From: Rhodococcus wratislaviensis
GTDB taxonomy: Bacteria; Actinomycetota; Actinomycetes; Mycobacteriales; Mycobacteriaceae
Direction: 5' to 3'
Length of the DNA stretch: 64,000 nt
Assembly (NCBI RefSeq): GCF_900455735.1
Contig: NZ_UAUI01000027.1
Coordinates: 124,001 to 188,000 of the forward strand
The notes under the pieces were generated by a model. It saw nothing but the letters and a program-made list of their open reading frames with translations. It was not told the DNA's origin and searched no databases. The position numbers and the translations under genes are program-made. Every line of letters begins with the position of its first letter. Within the stretch, counting starts at the first letter, position 1. Positions 43,798 through 51,671 of this stretch are shown here, piece by piece.

Positions 43798-44339
43798 TGG
43801 ACGCGGTCCGGGCGCCTCAGCGCCTGAAGGCAACCGCCGGGGCGGTGGAGCTTCTCCGCCGCCTCGGCGGTACCCACGGGGCGCTGATGATGCATCAGTC
43901 CGGCGGGTGCTGCGACGGCTCCGCGCCGATGTGTTATCCCGACGGTGAATTCATCGTCGGCGACCGCGACGTGCTGCTCGGCGTCCTCGACCTGCGTCTC
44001 GGTGTCGGGGAGACCCTGTCCACCCGACCCGAGGGTGCCGATGCGGTACCCGTGTGGATCTCCGGTTCGCAGTTCGAGGCGTGGAAGCACACTCAGCTGG
44101 TGCTCGACGTGGTGCCCGGTCGCGGATCGGGATTCAGCCTGGAAAGTCCCGAAGGCATGCGCTTTCTCAGTCGTGCGCGTGCCTTCACCCCGGAGGAGAA
44201 CACCAGCCTCGCCGCGGAGGAGGTCATCGTGGGCCAGCGGTGGGAGCAGGGCGGGAGGCCCGCGCCGTCCCCCGAACCACAAGTGGTCGCCGAAGCCGTC
44301 GACGCATGTCCCGTGCCCGCCCGCCGCCCGGTCCCATAG
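43797..44339 (+). CDS. DUF779 protein, partner of aldehyde dehydrogenase
   Basis: A 180-residue protein. The conserved DUF779 core has HGALMMHQSGGCCDGSAPMC (about 27-46) and VWISGSQFEAWKHTQLVLDV; the cysteines suggest metal or redox chemistry. DUF779 genes regularly sit next to AldB/ExaC-type dehydrogenases in many bacteria, as here with the ATG overlapping the dehydrogenase stop. The role is unknown; an accessory or regulatory function in aldehyde oxidation is inferred. The C-terminal 35 residues are Pro-rich and not conserved in the family as I know it. Confidence 0.85.
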   Translation: MDAVRAPQRLKATAGAVELLRRLGGTHGALMMHQSGGCCDGSAPMCYPDGEFIVGDRDVLLGVLDLRLGVGETLSTRPEGADAVPVWISGSQFEAWKHTQLVLDVVPGRGSGFSLESPEGMRFLSRARAFTPEENTSLAAEEVIVGQRWEQGGRPAPSPEPQVVAEAVDACPVPARRPVP

Positions 44340-44369
44340 CACCCGAAGCGCGGTACGCCTCGGTTTTTA

Positions 44370-44412
44370 CGTCGTGGTCACGTTCTGCTGACACGACGAG
44401 TACACAACTCGT
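44370..44412. promoter_or_regulatory. two overlapping inverted repeats before the permease gene
   Basis: CGTCGTG (44370-44376) and CACGACG (44392-44398) form an inverted repeat with a 15-base spacer. ACGAGT (44396-44401) and ACTCGT (44407-44412) form a second one with a five-base spacer, sharing bases with the first. They lie 82-124 bases before the ethanolamine permease start, where operators for the permease-eut transcription unit would be expected. Confidence 0.4.
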
Positions 44413-44493
44413 TCACCATTGGCCTCGGCCGTCCGATCCCGCTCCTCGAGCGGGGCGGGGCGAGGCACCATTCGGATCGACGTAGGGGACGGA

Positions 44494-45948
44494 ATGTCAC
44501 TCGTAGAACCATCCAAGAATTCCGGAACCGGTCAACATCACGATGCTGCCGATTTCCACTCGGAAGACAGCAGCTATCTGGAAAAACGCACGCTCCGTAA
44601 GGGTTCGGCGGGCTGGGTGCTGCTTGCCGGCCTCGGTGTCAGTTACGTGATCTCCGGCGACTACGCCGGATGGAACAACGGGCTGGCCGAGGGCGGATTC
44701 GGCGGTCTGCTGATCGCCGGTGTCGTCATCGCGGGCATGTACCTGGCCATGGTGCTGGGCATGGCCGAGATGTCGTCCGCACTGCCCGCCGCCGGCGGTG
44801 GCTACACGTTCGCCCGGCGTGCACTCGGACCGTGGGGCGGATTCGCCACCGGCACGGCCATTCTCATCGAATACGCGATTGCGCCTGCCGCCATCGCGAC
44901 CTTCATCGGCAGCTACGTCGAGTCGCTGAACCTGTTCGGGATCACCGACGGGTGGTGGGTGTACCTGGCGGTCTACGCCATCTTCATCGGAATCCACCTG
45001 ACCGGGGCCGGCGAGGCACTCAAGGCCATGTTCGTCATCACGGCGATCGCACTGGTCGGTCTCGTGATCTTCGCGGTGTCCGCGATCGGTCTGTTCGACG
45101 CGGGCAACCTCACCGACATCGCCGCGACCGACGCGGTGGGGGCCTCGAGTTTCCTGCCCTTCGGTGCATTCGGCATCTGGGCGGCCGTCCCGTTCGCCAT
45201 CTGGTTCTTCCTCGCCGTCGAAGGCGTGCCGCTGGCCGCGGAGGAAGCCCGCGAGCCGGAGAAGAACGTGCCGCGCGGAATCATCATCAGCATGCTCATC
45301 CTCATCGTCACGGGGGCGGCGGTCCTGTTCCTCGCCACCGGAGCGCTCGGTGCCGAGAGCCTGTCGACGTCCGGCAATCCGCTGGTCGAGGCGCTCGGTG
45401 ACGGAACCGCGGCGAAGGTCGTCAACTACATCGGACTGGCCGGCCTCGTCGCCAGCTTCTTCTCGATCATGTACGCCTACTCGCGGCAGACGTTCGCGCT
45501 GTCCCGCGCCGGCTACCTTCCCAAGAACCTGTCGATCACGAACTCGCGGAAGGCGCCCACGCTCGCCCTCATCGTGCCGGGCGTCATCGGGTTCGTGCTG
45601 TCGCTCACCGGTGAAGGCGCGATGCTGCTGAACATGGCGGTGTTCGGCGCCGCCGTCAGCTACGTGCTGATGATGGTCAGCCATATCGTCCTCCGCAGGC
45701 GCGAGCCGGAGATGAAGCGGCCGTACCGGACACCGGGCGGAATCGTCACCACGTCGTTCGCGCTCGTCATCGCGGCCGCCGCGGTGATCGCCACCTTCCT
45801 CGTCGATCCGGTCGCCGCGCTGTGGACGCTGATCGCGTTCGCGGCCTTCATGGCCTACTTCGGCCTGTACAGCCGGCATCACCTCGTTGCCAATTCGCCC
45901 GACGAGGAGTTTGCTGTTCTTGCGAAGGCAGAGGAAGATCTCGATTAA
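44494..45948 (+). CDS. eat: ethanolamine permease (APC family)
   Basis: A 484-residue transporter with about twelve membrane helices. The N-terminal tail is polar, then LRKGSAGWVLLAGLGVSYVI and SGDYAGWNNGLAEGGFGGLL mark the ethanolamine permease family. AMYLAMVLGMAEMSSALPAAGG-like glycine helix and AVPFAIWFFLAVEGVPLAAE are also typical. It imports ethanolamine for EutBC, whose genes lie downstream beyond a TnpB element. AGGGGA lies six bases before ATG 44494; the longer upstream frame is not supported. Confidence 0.9.
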   Translation: MSLVEPSKNSGTGQHHDAADFHSEDSSYLEKRTLRKGSAGWVLLAGLGVSYVISGDYAGWNNGLAEGGFGGLLIAGVVIAGMYLAMVLGMAEMSSALPAAGGGYTFARRALGPWGGFATGTAILIEYAIAPAAIATFIGSYVESLNLFGITDGWWVYLAVYAIFIGIHLTGAGEALKAMFVITAIALVGLVIFAVSAIGLFDAGNLTDIAATDAVGASSFLPFGAFGIWAAVPFAIWFFLAVEGVPLAAEEAREPEKNVPRGIIISMLILIVTGAAVLFLATGALGAESLSTSGNPLVEALGDGTAAKVVNYIGLAGLVASFFSIMYAYSRQTFALSRAGYLPKNLSITNSRKAPTLALIVPGVIGFVLSLTGEGAMLLNMAVFGAAVSYVLMMVSHIVLRRREPEMKRPYRTPGGIVTTSFALVIAAAAVIATFLVDPVAALWTLIAFAAFMAYFGLYSRHHLVANSPDEEFAVLAKAEEDLD

Positions 45949-45951
45949 CGG

Positions 45952-45972
45952 CTCCCCGCGAGAGGCGGAGGA
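45952..45972 (-). ncRNA. right-end hairpin, possible terminus of omega RNA
   Basis: On the plus strand CTCCCCGC (45952-45959) faces GCGGAGGA (45965-45972). Read on the minus strand, TCCTCCGC can pair with GCGGGGAG using one or two wobble pairs. It lies 9-29 bases beyond the tnpB stop. TnpB guide RNAs derive from the 3' end of tnpB plus the right end of the element, so this may mark the RNA's 3' scaffold. This is inference from family knowledge. Confidence 0.35.
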
Positions 45973-45980
45973 TTTCACGC

Positions 45981-47126
45981 TCAGACCGCATGCACATCCG
46001 ACCCGAAAGGGGAAGACGCATGGCTGACGTCGTCAACACGAGTGTGGCGCCGTTCTGCCACAGCCAAGATCACCCTGGCAGCGTTCCTGTCTCGGCAGTC
46101 GATGAATCCGCACTCCCGACACTGGAAGGTTCGTTCCGCGAGCCCGAGTCGCTGCTTGGCTCTCGCGAAACAACTCGAACACGTCATCGTCGTGTACGCG
46201 GGCGCGACCAAAACCACCTTCCGGCCGGCCCGAGCGGCACACTCGATCAGTTCCTGCTTCGATACGCCGATCGCTGCATCGGTGGCCTTTCGGGGCATCG
46301 TGGATTTGGCGAGGAACTTAGGCGTGAAGTCCTCGACCGCGATCAGATGGTGATGGTCGACAACACTTTTCGCCCAGGCCCTCGCATCATGCCGGGCCTG
46401 CCGAGCAGCCTTCTTCTGCAAGGTCGCTGCGGCCTTGCGGGCCCGCTGGTATCCCTTCGACTGCGGCCCACGCTTGCCGCTGTGTCGTCGGGCCATCTTC
46501 CGCTGCGCCTTGCCCAGCTCGGCGGCGCAGCGCTTACGATGTCCCAGATACGGCAGGTCGAACTCCGGACTCGTGGTCGTGGCCGTGACGGATACGCCCC
46601 AGTCGATGCCGATCCCACTGCCCTCATCGGCAGCGGGGGTAGCGACGACTTCGCGTCGCACCACGAACGACGCGTACCAGTGCCCGAGCGAATCTCGATG
46701 CACTCGCACACTGGTCGGCTCGGCTGGGAGCTCCCGCGACCACACCACTGGAATCACGATGCCCTTCGCCAGACACAGTCGACCGCCACGGCAGGAAAAT
46801 CCTCTGGAGCTGTATTCGAGCGACGGAAGCGTGTCCCGGCGCGTCTTGAACCTCGGGCGCCCGCGGCCCTTCACTGCAAACGAGTGCTCCAGAGATTGCG
46901 CATACGTGCGCAAGATCTGCTGCTGAGGAACCTGCGCACCCTCCCGCAGCCATGCATTATGGCTGCGGGCATCGGTCAGAAGTTTTCCGAGCTTGGCGAA
47001 CGTCGGCTTGCGACCGGTCTTCTGCTGGCGCACAGCCTCGTTCCACAGATACCGGCAGCGATGCCACTCCGACTCCAGCGCGCGCACGGCCATCGCGCCT
47101 GGCCGAAGCCGAAAGCTGTACCGCAC
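45981..47126 (-). CDS. tnpB: TnpB RNA-guided nuclease
   Basis: A 381-residue TnpB with all catalytic features intact: RuvC-I aspartate in GIGIDWGVS (Asp175), RuvC-II glutamate in IAVEDF (Glu265), zinc finger CSSC (316, 319) with CREC (336, 339), and RuvC-III aspartate in DRNAA (Asp346). GTG 47126 is preferred because GGAGG sits six bases before it and the protein then opens MRYSFRLRP as in relatives. The frame is open 41 codons further up, to base 47249, which is unsupported. TnpB cuts DNA guided by an RNA from the element's end. It runs against the flanking permease and eut genes. Confidence 0.9.
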   Translation of the reverse strand: MRYSFRLRPGAMAVRALESEWHRCRYLWNEAVRQQKTGRKPTFAKLGKLLTDARSHNAWLREGAQVPQQQILRTYAQSLEHSFAVKGRGRPRFKTRRDTLPSLEYSSRGFSCRGGRLCLAKGIVIPVVWSRELPAEPTSVRVHRDSLGHWYASFVVRREVVATPAADEGSGIGIDWGVSVTATTTSPEFDLPYLGHRKRCAAELGKAQRKMARRHSGKRGPQSKGYQRARKAAATLQKKAARQARHDARAWAKSVVDHHHLIAVEDFTPKFLAKSTMPRKATDAAIGVSKQELIECAARAGRKVVLVAPAYTTMTCSSCFARAKQRLGLAERTFQCRECGFIDCRDRNAARVILAVAERRHTRVDDVSHASSPFGSDVHAV

Positions 47127-47248
47127 GATTTCCTCCACAGCATTACCGTAGTCAGGAGCACCGACATGAACAGACGTCACACTCGCCGCATCTGCCTGAG
47201 GAGCTGCATCCAGATTCGAAAAGGTGGGGCACACACCCGTGAGTCCCA

Positions 47249-48661
47249 ATGACCACCTACAGTCACGGCGTCGCGGGAACCGGGTACACGTTCGACGGTC
47301 TCGTCGACCTCATGGCCAAGGCGACACCGCTCCGCAGCGGAGACGAGCTGGCCGGGTGCGCGGCGTCCTCCGACGCCGAACGCGCCGCCGCGCAGTGGGC
47401 GCTGGCCGACGTCCCGCTCGGCACGTTTCTGAACGAACTCGTCGTTCCCTACGAGGACGACGAGGTCACGAGGCTCATCATCGACTCGCACGACCGGGTC
47501 GCGTTCGGTGAGATCTCCCACCTGACGGTCGGCGGCCTGCGTGACTGGCTGCTGGACGTCGCTGCGCGGGACGGCGCGGCCGAGACATTCCGCCGCGTCG
47601 CCCCCGGGCTGACACCGGAGATGGTCGCGGCGGTCAGCAAGATCATGCGCAACCAGGACCTCATCGCGGTGGCGCGGGCCGTCACCGTGACCGCGGCGTT
47701 CCGGACGACGCTCGGCGTACCGGGGCACCTGGGAACCCGGCTGCAACCCAACCATCCCACCGACGATCCGCGCGGCATCGCGGCCGCCACGCTCGACGGC
47801 CTGCTGCTCGGCTGCGGTGACGCCGTCATCGGAATCAACCCGGCCACCGATTCGCCGCACGCCACCGCGGAACTGCTCCACCTGCTCGACGACATCCGTC
47901 AGCGCTTCGACATCCCGGCGCAGTCGTGCGTGCTGTCGCACGTGACCACCACGATGGGCCTGATCGAGGAAGGCGTTCCCGTCGACCTCGTGTTCCAGTC
48001 CATCGCCGGAACGCAGGGAGCCAATTCCAGTTTCGGGGTTGATATTTCGCTGCTCCGTGAGGCCAACGCGGCCGGCCGGTCCCTGAAACGCGGCACCGTC
48101 GGCAACAACGTCATGTACCTCGAAACCGGTCAGGGATCGGCGCTCAGTGCCGGCGCCCACCTCGGCGCGGGTGGCAGGCCCGTCGACCAGCAGACCCTCG
48201 AGACCAGGGCGTACGCGGTGGCCCGCGATCTCGAACCGCTGCTGATCAACACGGTGGTCGGGTTCATCGGACCGGAGTACCTGTACGACGGCAAGCAGAT
48301 CATCAGGGCCGGGCTCGAGGATCACTTCTGCGGAAAGCTCCTGGGCCTGCCGATGGGTGTCGACGTCTGCTACACCAATCACGCCGAGGCCGACCAGGAC
48401 GACATGGACACGCTGCTCACCCTGCTCGGGGTGGCAGGCGCGGCCTTCGTCATCGCGGTACCCGGCGCGGACGACGTCATGCTCGGGTACCAGAGTCTGT
48501 CGTTCCACGACGCGCTGTACGCGCGTCAAGTCCTCGGACTCAGGCCGGCGCCGGAATTCGAGGACTGGATGCGCCGCCTCGGGATGGTCGACGACGCGGG
48601 ACGGGTCCTGCCGGTCGACGCCGCGGCGTCGCCGCTGCGGGCGCTGACGGTGGCACGATGA
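47249..48661 (+). CDS. eutB: ethanolamine ammonia-lyase, large subunit
   Basis: A 470-residue catalytic subunit of the adenosylcobalamin-dependent lyase that splits ethanolamine into acetaldehyde and ammonia. It forms a TIM barrel. Family stretches are SKIMRNQDLIAVARAVTVT, RLQPNHPTDDPRGIAAATLD, IGINPATDSP, FQSIAGTQGANSSFGVDISL and CGKLLGLPMGVDVCYTNHAE. Length matches the family. ATG 47249 lies in the edge of the TnpB insertion and has only a weak upstream purine tract, so translation signals may have been altered. It overlaps eutC by ATGA. Confidence 0.95.
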   Translation: MTTYSHGVAGTGYTFDGLVDLMAKATPLRSGDELAGCAASSDAERAAAQWALADVPLGTFLNELVVPYEDDEVTRLIIDSHDRVAFGEISHLTVGGLRDWLLDVAARDGAAETFRRVAPGLTPEMVAAVSKIMRNQDLIAVARAVTVTAAFRTTLGVPGHLGTRLQPNHPTDDPRGIAAATLDGLLLGCGDAVIGINPATDSPHATAELLHLLDDIRQRFDIPAQSCVLSHVTTTMGLIEEGVPVDLVFQSIAGTQGANSSFGVDISLLREANAAGRSLKRGTVGNNVMYLETGQGSALSAGAHLGAGGRPVDQQTLETRAYAVARDLEPLLINTVVGFIGPEYLYDGKQIIRAGLEDHFCGKLLGLPMGVDVCYTNHAEADQDDMDTLLTLLGVAGAAFVIAVPGADDVMLGYQSLSFHDALYARQVLGLRPAPEFEDWMRRLGMVDDAGRVLPVDAAASPLRALTVAR

Positions 48662-49425
48662 GCGATCCTGTCGTTCAAGACTTCTGGGCGGAACTGCGGG
48701 CCACGACGCAGGCGCGTATCGGTCTCGGCCGCACCGGTGACGCCCTGCCCACGCAGCGCGTCCTCGAGTTCCGCTCGGCACACGCCGCCGCACGTGACGC
48801 CGTCCACCAGCCGCTCGACGCGGAGGCGCTGGCCGCGCAGGTCGAGGCCGTGGGCCTGGGCAGGCCCGTGGTCGTCACGAGTCAGGCATCGGACCGCAGC
48901 GAGTACCTGCGCCGGCCCGACCTGGGCCGCACACCGGCAGACCTGTCCGCGGTTCCCGCGGGAACCGCGGAGGTGGGGTTCGTCCTCGCCGACGGATTGT
49001 CGCCACGGGCGCTCACCGATCACGGGGTGCCCCTGCTGTCCGCGCTGGTCGACGAGTTCGCCGGGAGGTACTCGCTGGCGCCGCCGGTGATCGCGACCCA
49101 GGCCAGGGTGGCGCTCGGCGATCACATCGCGCAGGCACTGGGCGTGCAGACGCTCGTCCTGCTGATCGGGGAGCGGCCGGGATTGTCGGTGGCCGACAGT
49201 GTCGGCGTCTATCTCACGCACCTCCCGCGTCCCGGACGCACCGACGCCGACCGGAACTGCGTGTCCAACATCCACCCACCCGAGGGCCTCGGCTACGAAC
49301 TCGCAGCCCGCGTCGTGGCGGGTCTCGTGTCCGGCGCGAGGAAACTGGGCCGTTCCGGAGTGGAGTTGAAGGACACGTCCCGTGCGGATGCGCTCGCAGC
49401 CCCCTCGGAGATCCTCGAACTGTAG
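48658..49425 (+). CDS. eutC: ethanolamine ammonia-lyase, small subunit
   Basis: A 255-residue subunit that binds the cobalamin cofactor with EutB. Recognisable segments are QARIGLGRTGDALPTQRVLE, FRSAHAAARDAVHQPLD, VTSQASDRSEYLRRPDLGR, RVALGDHIAQALGVQTLVLL, IGERPGLSVADSVGVYLTH and DADRNCVSNIHPPEGLGYEL, all typical of EutC. The ATG overlaps the eutB stop. No eutA reactivase and no carboxysome-like shell genes follow. The acetaldehyde made is probably handled by the ThcA-type dehydrogenase 5 kb upstream. Confidence 0.95.
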   Translation: MSDPVVQDFWAELRATTQARIGLGRTGDALPTQRVLEFRSAHAAARDAVHQPLDAEALAAQVEAVGLGRPVVVTSQASDRSEYLRRPDLGRTPADLSAVPAGTAEVGFVLADGLSPRALTDHGVPLLSALVDEFAGRYSLAPPVIATQARVALGDHIAQALGVQTLVLLIGERPGLSVADSVGVYLTHLPRPGRTDADRNCVSNIHPPEGLGYELAARVVAGLVSGARKLGRSGVELKDTSRADALAAPSEILEL

Positions 49426-49503
49426 TCGTGTTATCTAAAGGGCGGCAGGTCCGACCGGGCCTGCGGAGAACCGCCCTGGACGGGGTGTGACGAGGAGAGA
49501 TCT

Positions 49504-50049
49504 ATGGCCTTCGCTGGCAATGTGGACGAGTTGGCCCTGCTGCAGGCGGTCCGGTTGAAAGAGCAGGTCAGCGCGGCTGTTCTGGCCGAGCATCTCGGTG
49601 TGAGCGCCGCGTCCGCGCAGGCCGCCTACGACGCGCTGCTGACCCAGGGCAAGGCGCAGGAAGTCTCGGACGGCCGGGTCGGGCTCACCGAGGCCGGACT
49701 GTCGGAGCTCGAGGACCAGCTCGACGCCGAGCGGGTGTCCATCGACGAGGACTCCATCGCGGAGGTGTACGAGAGCTTCGTGCCGTTCCACGAGGAGTTC
49801 GTCGGATTGATCGATTCTGCCGACGCCGATCAGCTGGCCGACCTGGACCGCCGTGCGTCGGTCGTGTTCGACGACCTGTCGGCGTTCGTGCCCCGGTTGT
49901 CCCGCTACCAGGACCTGTTCGCCGACGCCCTCGCGAAAGTGGCTGCGGGGGAGACGAAGTGGATCTCGGAACCTGTGATCGACTCGTACGCCACCGTGTG
50001 GACCGAGCTCCGCAAGGAGCTGCTCGGCGCGTCCGGCACCGCCGAGTGA
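49504..50049 (+). CDS. winged-helix-like protein of unknown function
   Basis: A 181-residue soluble protein. The N-terminal part (ALLQAVRLKEQVSAAVLAEH, LGVSAASAQAAYDALLTQGK and VSDGRVGLTEAGLSELEDQL) reads as a MarR/ArsR-like winged helix. The remaining 100 residues are acidic and helical (AEVYESFVPFHEEFVGLIDS). I do not recognise the family beyond this. It may be a DNA-binding regulator of the transporter or acyl-CoA ligase downstream. AGGAGAGAT precedes ATG. A strong hairpin follows eleven bases after the stop. Confidence 0.6.
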   Translation: MAFAGNVDELALLQAVRLKEQVSAAVLAEHLGVSAASAQAAYDALLTQGKAQEVSDGRVGLTEAGLSELEDQLDAERVSIDEDSIAEVYESFVPFHEEFVGLIDSADADQLADLDRRASVVFDDLSAFVPRLSRYQDLFADALAKVAAGETKWISEPVIDSYATVWTELRKELLGASGTAE

Positions 50050-50059
50050 CGTGACACCC

Positions 50060-50089
50060 GTCACCACCCCCCTATCCGGGGGTGGTGAC
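50060..50089 (+). terminator. perfect 12-bp hairpin
   Basis: GTCACCACCCCC (50060-50071) and GGGGGTGGTGAC (50078-50089) are perfectly complementary around the loop CTATCC. It lies eleven bases after the winged-helix gene stop. No T-run follows. A smaller dyad GTGACACCCGTCAC (50051-50064) overlaps its left arm. Confidence 0.65.
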
Positions 50090-50091
50090 GC

Positions 50092-50107
50092 AGTGAGCCG
50101 GATCACT
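50092..50107. promoter_or_regulatory. CRP-like dyad upstream of the transporter gene
   Basis: AGTGAGCCGGATCACT contains GTGA-N6-TCAC, the core of the CRP/FNR-type operator, in an inverted repeat of five bases per arm. It lies 63-78 bases before the transporter start, a distance typical for an activator site. Confidence 0.4.
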
Positions 50108-50169
50108 ACTTTTCCTCTCATCCGGGATACGCCCACCAGGGTGTTCCCCACGGACCACGGAGGAATCGA

Positions 50170-51510
50170 GTGACCACAGTCTCCAACTCGGGTGCGGGCG
50201 CCCCCCACGCCCCCACACCGGTGCGCCAGGGCGGTACCAGCGTCCGCAAGGTGGCCATCGCCAGTGGCATCGGCACGACCATCGAGTTCTACGACTTCTT
50301 CATCTACGGCACTGCCGCAGCCCTGGTGTTCCCCACGGTGTTCTTTCCCGCCCTCGGCTCCACCGCCGGCACCGTCGCCTCCTTCGCGACCTTCGCCGTC
50401 GCGTTCGTCGCCAGGCCCGTGGGTGCCATGCTGTTCGGCCACTACGGTGACCGGATCGGACGTAAGAAGACTCTGATCTCCACGCTCATCCTGATGGGTG
50501 TCTCGACGTTCCTGATCGGCCTGCTGCCCGGTGCCGCGACGATCGGGGTCGCGGCACCGATCCTGCTGGTGCTGCTGCGTTTCGGTCAGGGATTCGCCGT
50601 CGGTGGCGAATGGGCAGGCGCCACGCTGCTGACGGCGGAGTACGCACCCCCGGGCAAGCGCGGCCTCTACGCGATGTTCCCGCAACTCGGCCCCGCCGTG
50701 GCTTTCATCCTCTCCAGCGCCACGTTCCTCGTCACCGGCACCCTCCTCGGCGACACCAACGAGGTCTTCCTCGAATACGGGTGGCGGATTCCCTTCCTGT
50801 TCAGTGCCGTCCTGGTCGGAATCGGCCTCTACATGCGCCTGGCGATCGAGGAGACGCCGGTGTTCCGCGCGGCCCAGCAGGCCGACCGCGCCGACGCCGC
50901 CCCGCGGACCCTCCCGCTGATGGACGCCTGGCGGTACCAGACCAAGGAGATCCTCCTCTCGGCCGGCGCGCTCGCCACCCTGTTCGCGTTCTTCTACATG
51001 GGCACAGCGTTTCTCACCAGCTACGGCACCAAGACCCTCGGGTTCAGCCGCCCGTTCGTGCTGACGGTCGGGATCGCCTCGGCCGTGGTCTTCGGATTCA
51101 CGATCGTCGTCTCCGCGCTGTACTCGGACCGGATCGGGCGTCGACGGGTCATCATGATCTCCTGCGGGCTGGCCGTCGTGTGGGCGCTCGCGCTCTTCCC
51201 GTTGCTCGACACCGGTTCACCCGTCGCGTTCACGATAGGCGTGATGGTCACACTCGCGATCTTCGGAATCGCATACGGGCCCTGCGGCGCTCTGCTTCCG
51301 GAAATGTTCCAGACGCGCTACCGCTACACCGGCGCCGGTCTCGGCTACAACCTCGCCGGCGTGCTCGGCGGCGCCGTGCCGCCGTTGATCGCCGCACCCC
51401 TGGCGTCCGCGTACGGCAGCGTCGCGATCGGCGTGATGCTTGCCGTCCTCGGCGTGTTCAGCCTGCTGTGCACGAAGGCCCTGGTGGAAACGAAAGACGA
51501 CGCACTCTGA
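50170..51510 (+). CDS. MFS transporter, metabolite:H+ symporter (MHS) family
   Basis: A 446-residue transporter with twelve membrane helices. Family signatures are [20 protein letters not shown] (helix 1), [20 protein letters not shown] (loop 2-3), [18 protein letters not shown] and [19 protein letters not shown]. These match the MHS family (ProP/KgtP/ShiA-like) that takes up organic acids and osmolytes with protons. The GTG start follows GGAGG by six bases. The acyl-CoA synthetase gene downstream suggests that it may import a carboxylic acid which is then activated. The substrate is unknown. Confidence 0.88.
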   Translation: MTTVSNSGAGAPHAPTPVRQGGTSVRKVAIASGIGTTIEFYDFFIYGTAAALVFPTVFFPALGSTAGTVASFATFAVAFVARPVGAMLFGHYGDRIGRKKTLISTLILMGVSTFLIGLLPGAATIGVAAPILLVLLRFGQGFAVGGEWAGATLLTAEYAPPGKRGLYAMFPQLGPAVAFILSSATFLVTGTLLGDTNEVFLEYGWRIPFLFSAVLVGIGLYMRLAIEETPVFRAAQQADRADAAPRTLPLMDAWRYQTKEILLSAGALATLFAFFYMGTAFLTSYGTKTLGFSRPFVLTVGIASAVVFGFTIVVSALYSDRIGRRRVIMISCGLAVVWALALFPLLDTGSPVAFTIGVMVTLAIFGIAYGPCGALLPEMFQTRYRYTGAGLGYNLAGVLGGAVPPLIAAPLASAYGSVAIGVMLAVLGVFSLLCTKALVETKDDAL

Positions 51511-51517
51511 CAGGGCC

Positions 51518-51562
51518 GGCGAGGGGTGTCCGGACTTCGCACAGATACCGGCGCCCCTCGCC
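51518..51562 (+). terminator. hairpin after transporter gene
   Basis: GGCGAGGGG (51518-51526) pairs with CCCCTCGCC (51554-51562) over a 27-base loop region, starting eight bases after the stop codon. There is no T-run. It separates the transporter from the synthetase gene. Confidence 0.45.
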
Positions 51563-51671
51563 GTGCAGTATGCCCTGGATCACATCAACCAAGAGTAAGT
51601 TCGACCGCGGAAGGGCCTTCGGGTCCGCCCGTCCCGTAGGTGCCCGAACGGGCTCCTGGAGAGGAAGAGTG

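Larger units (their letters stand above)
45949..47248 (-). mobile_element. TnpB-only insertion (IS200/IS605 or IS607 type), approximate limits
   Basis: The stretch between the permease stop and the eutB start holds one leftward tnpB gene and no other gene, the layout of IS1341-type elements that lack their own transposase tnpA. The left edge (45949) and right edge (47248) are upper limits set by the flanking genes; no terminal inverted repeats or target duplications are expected for this class. A hairpin at 45952-45972 fits the subterminal stem-loop at the right end of such elements. Confidence 0.7.

Noticed and set aside
45822-47252. 476-residue plus-strand frame across the TnpB element
   Set aside because: It runs opposite to tnpB, which has all catalytic residues. 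The plus frame starts inside the permease gene and has no domain.
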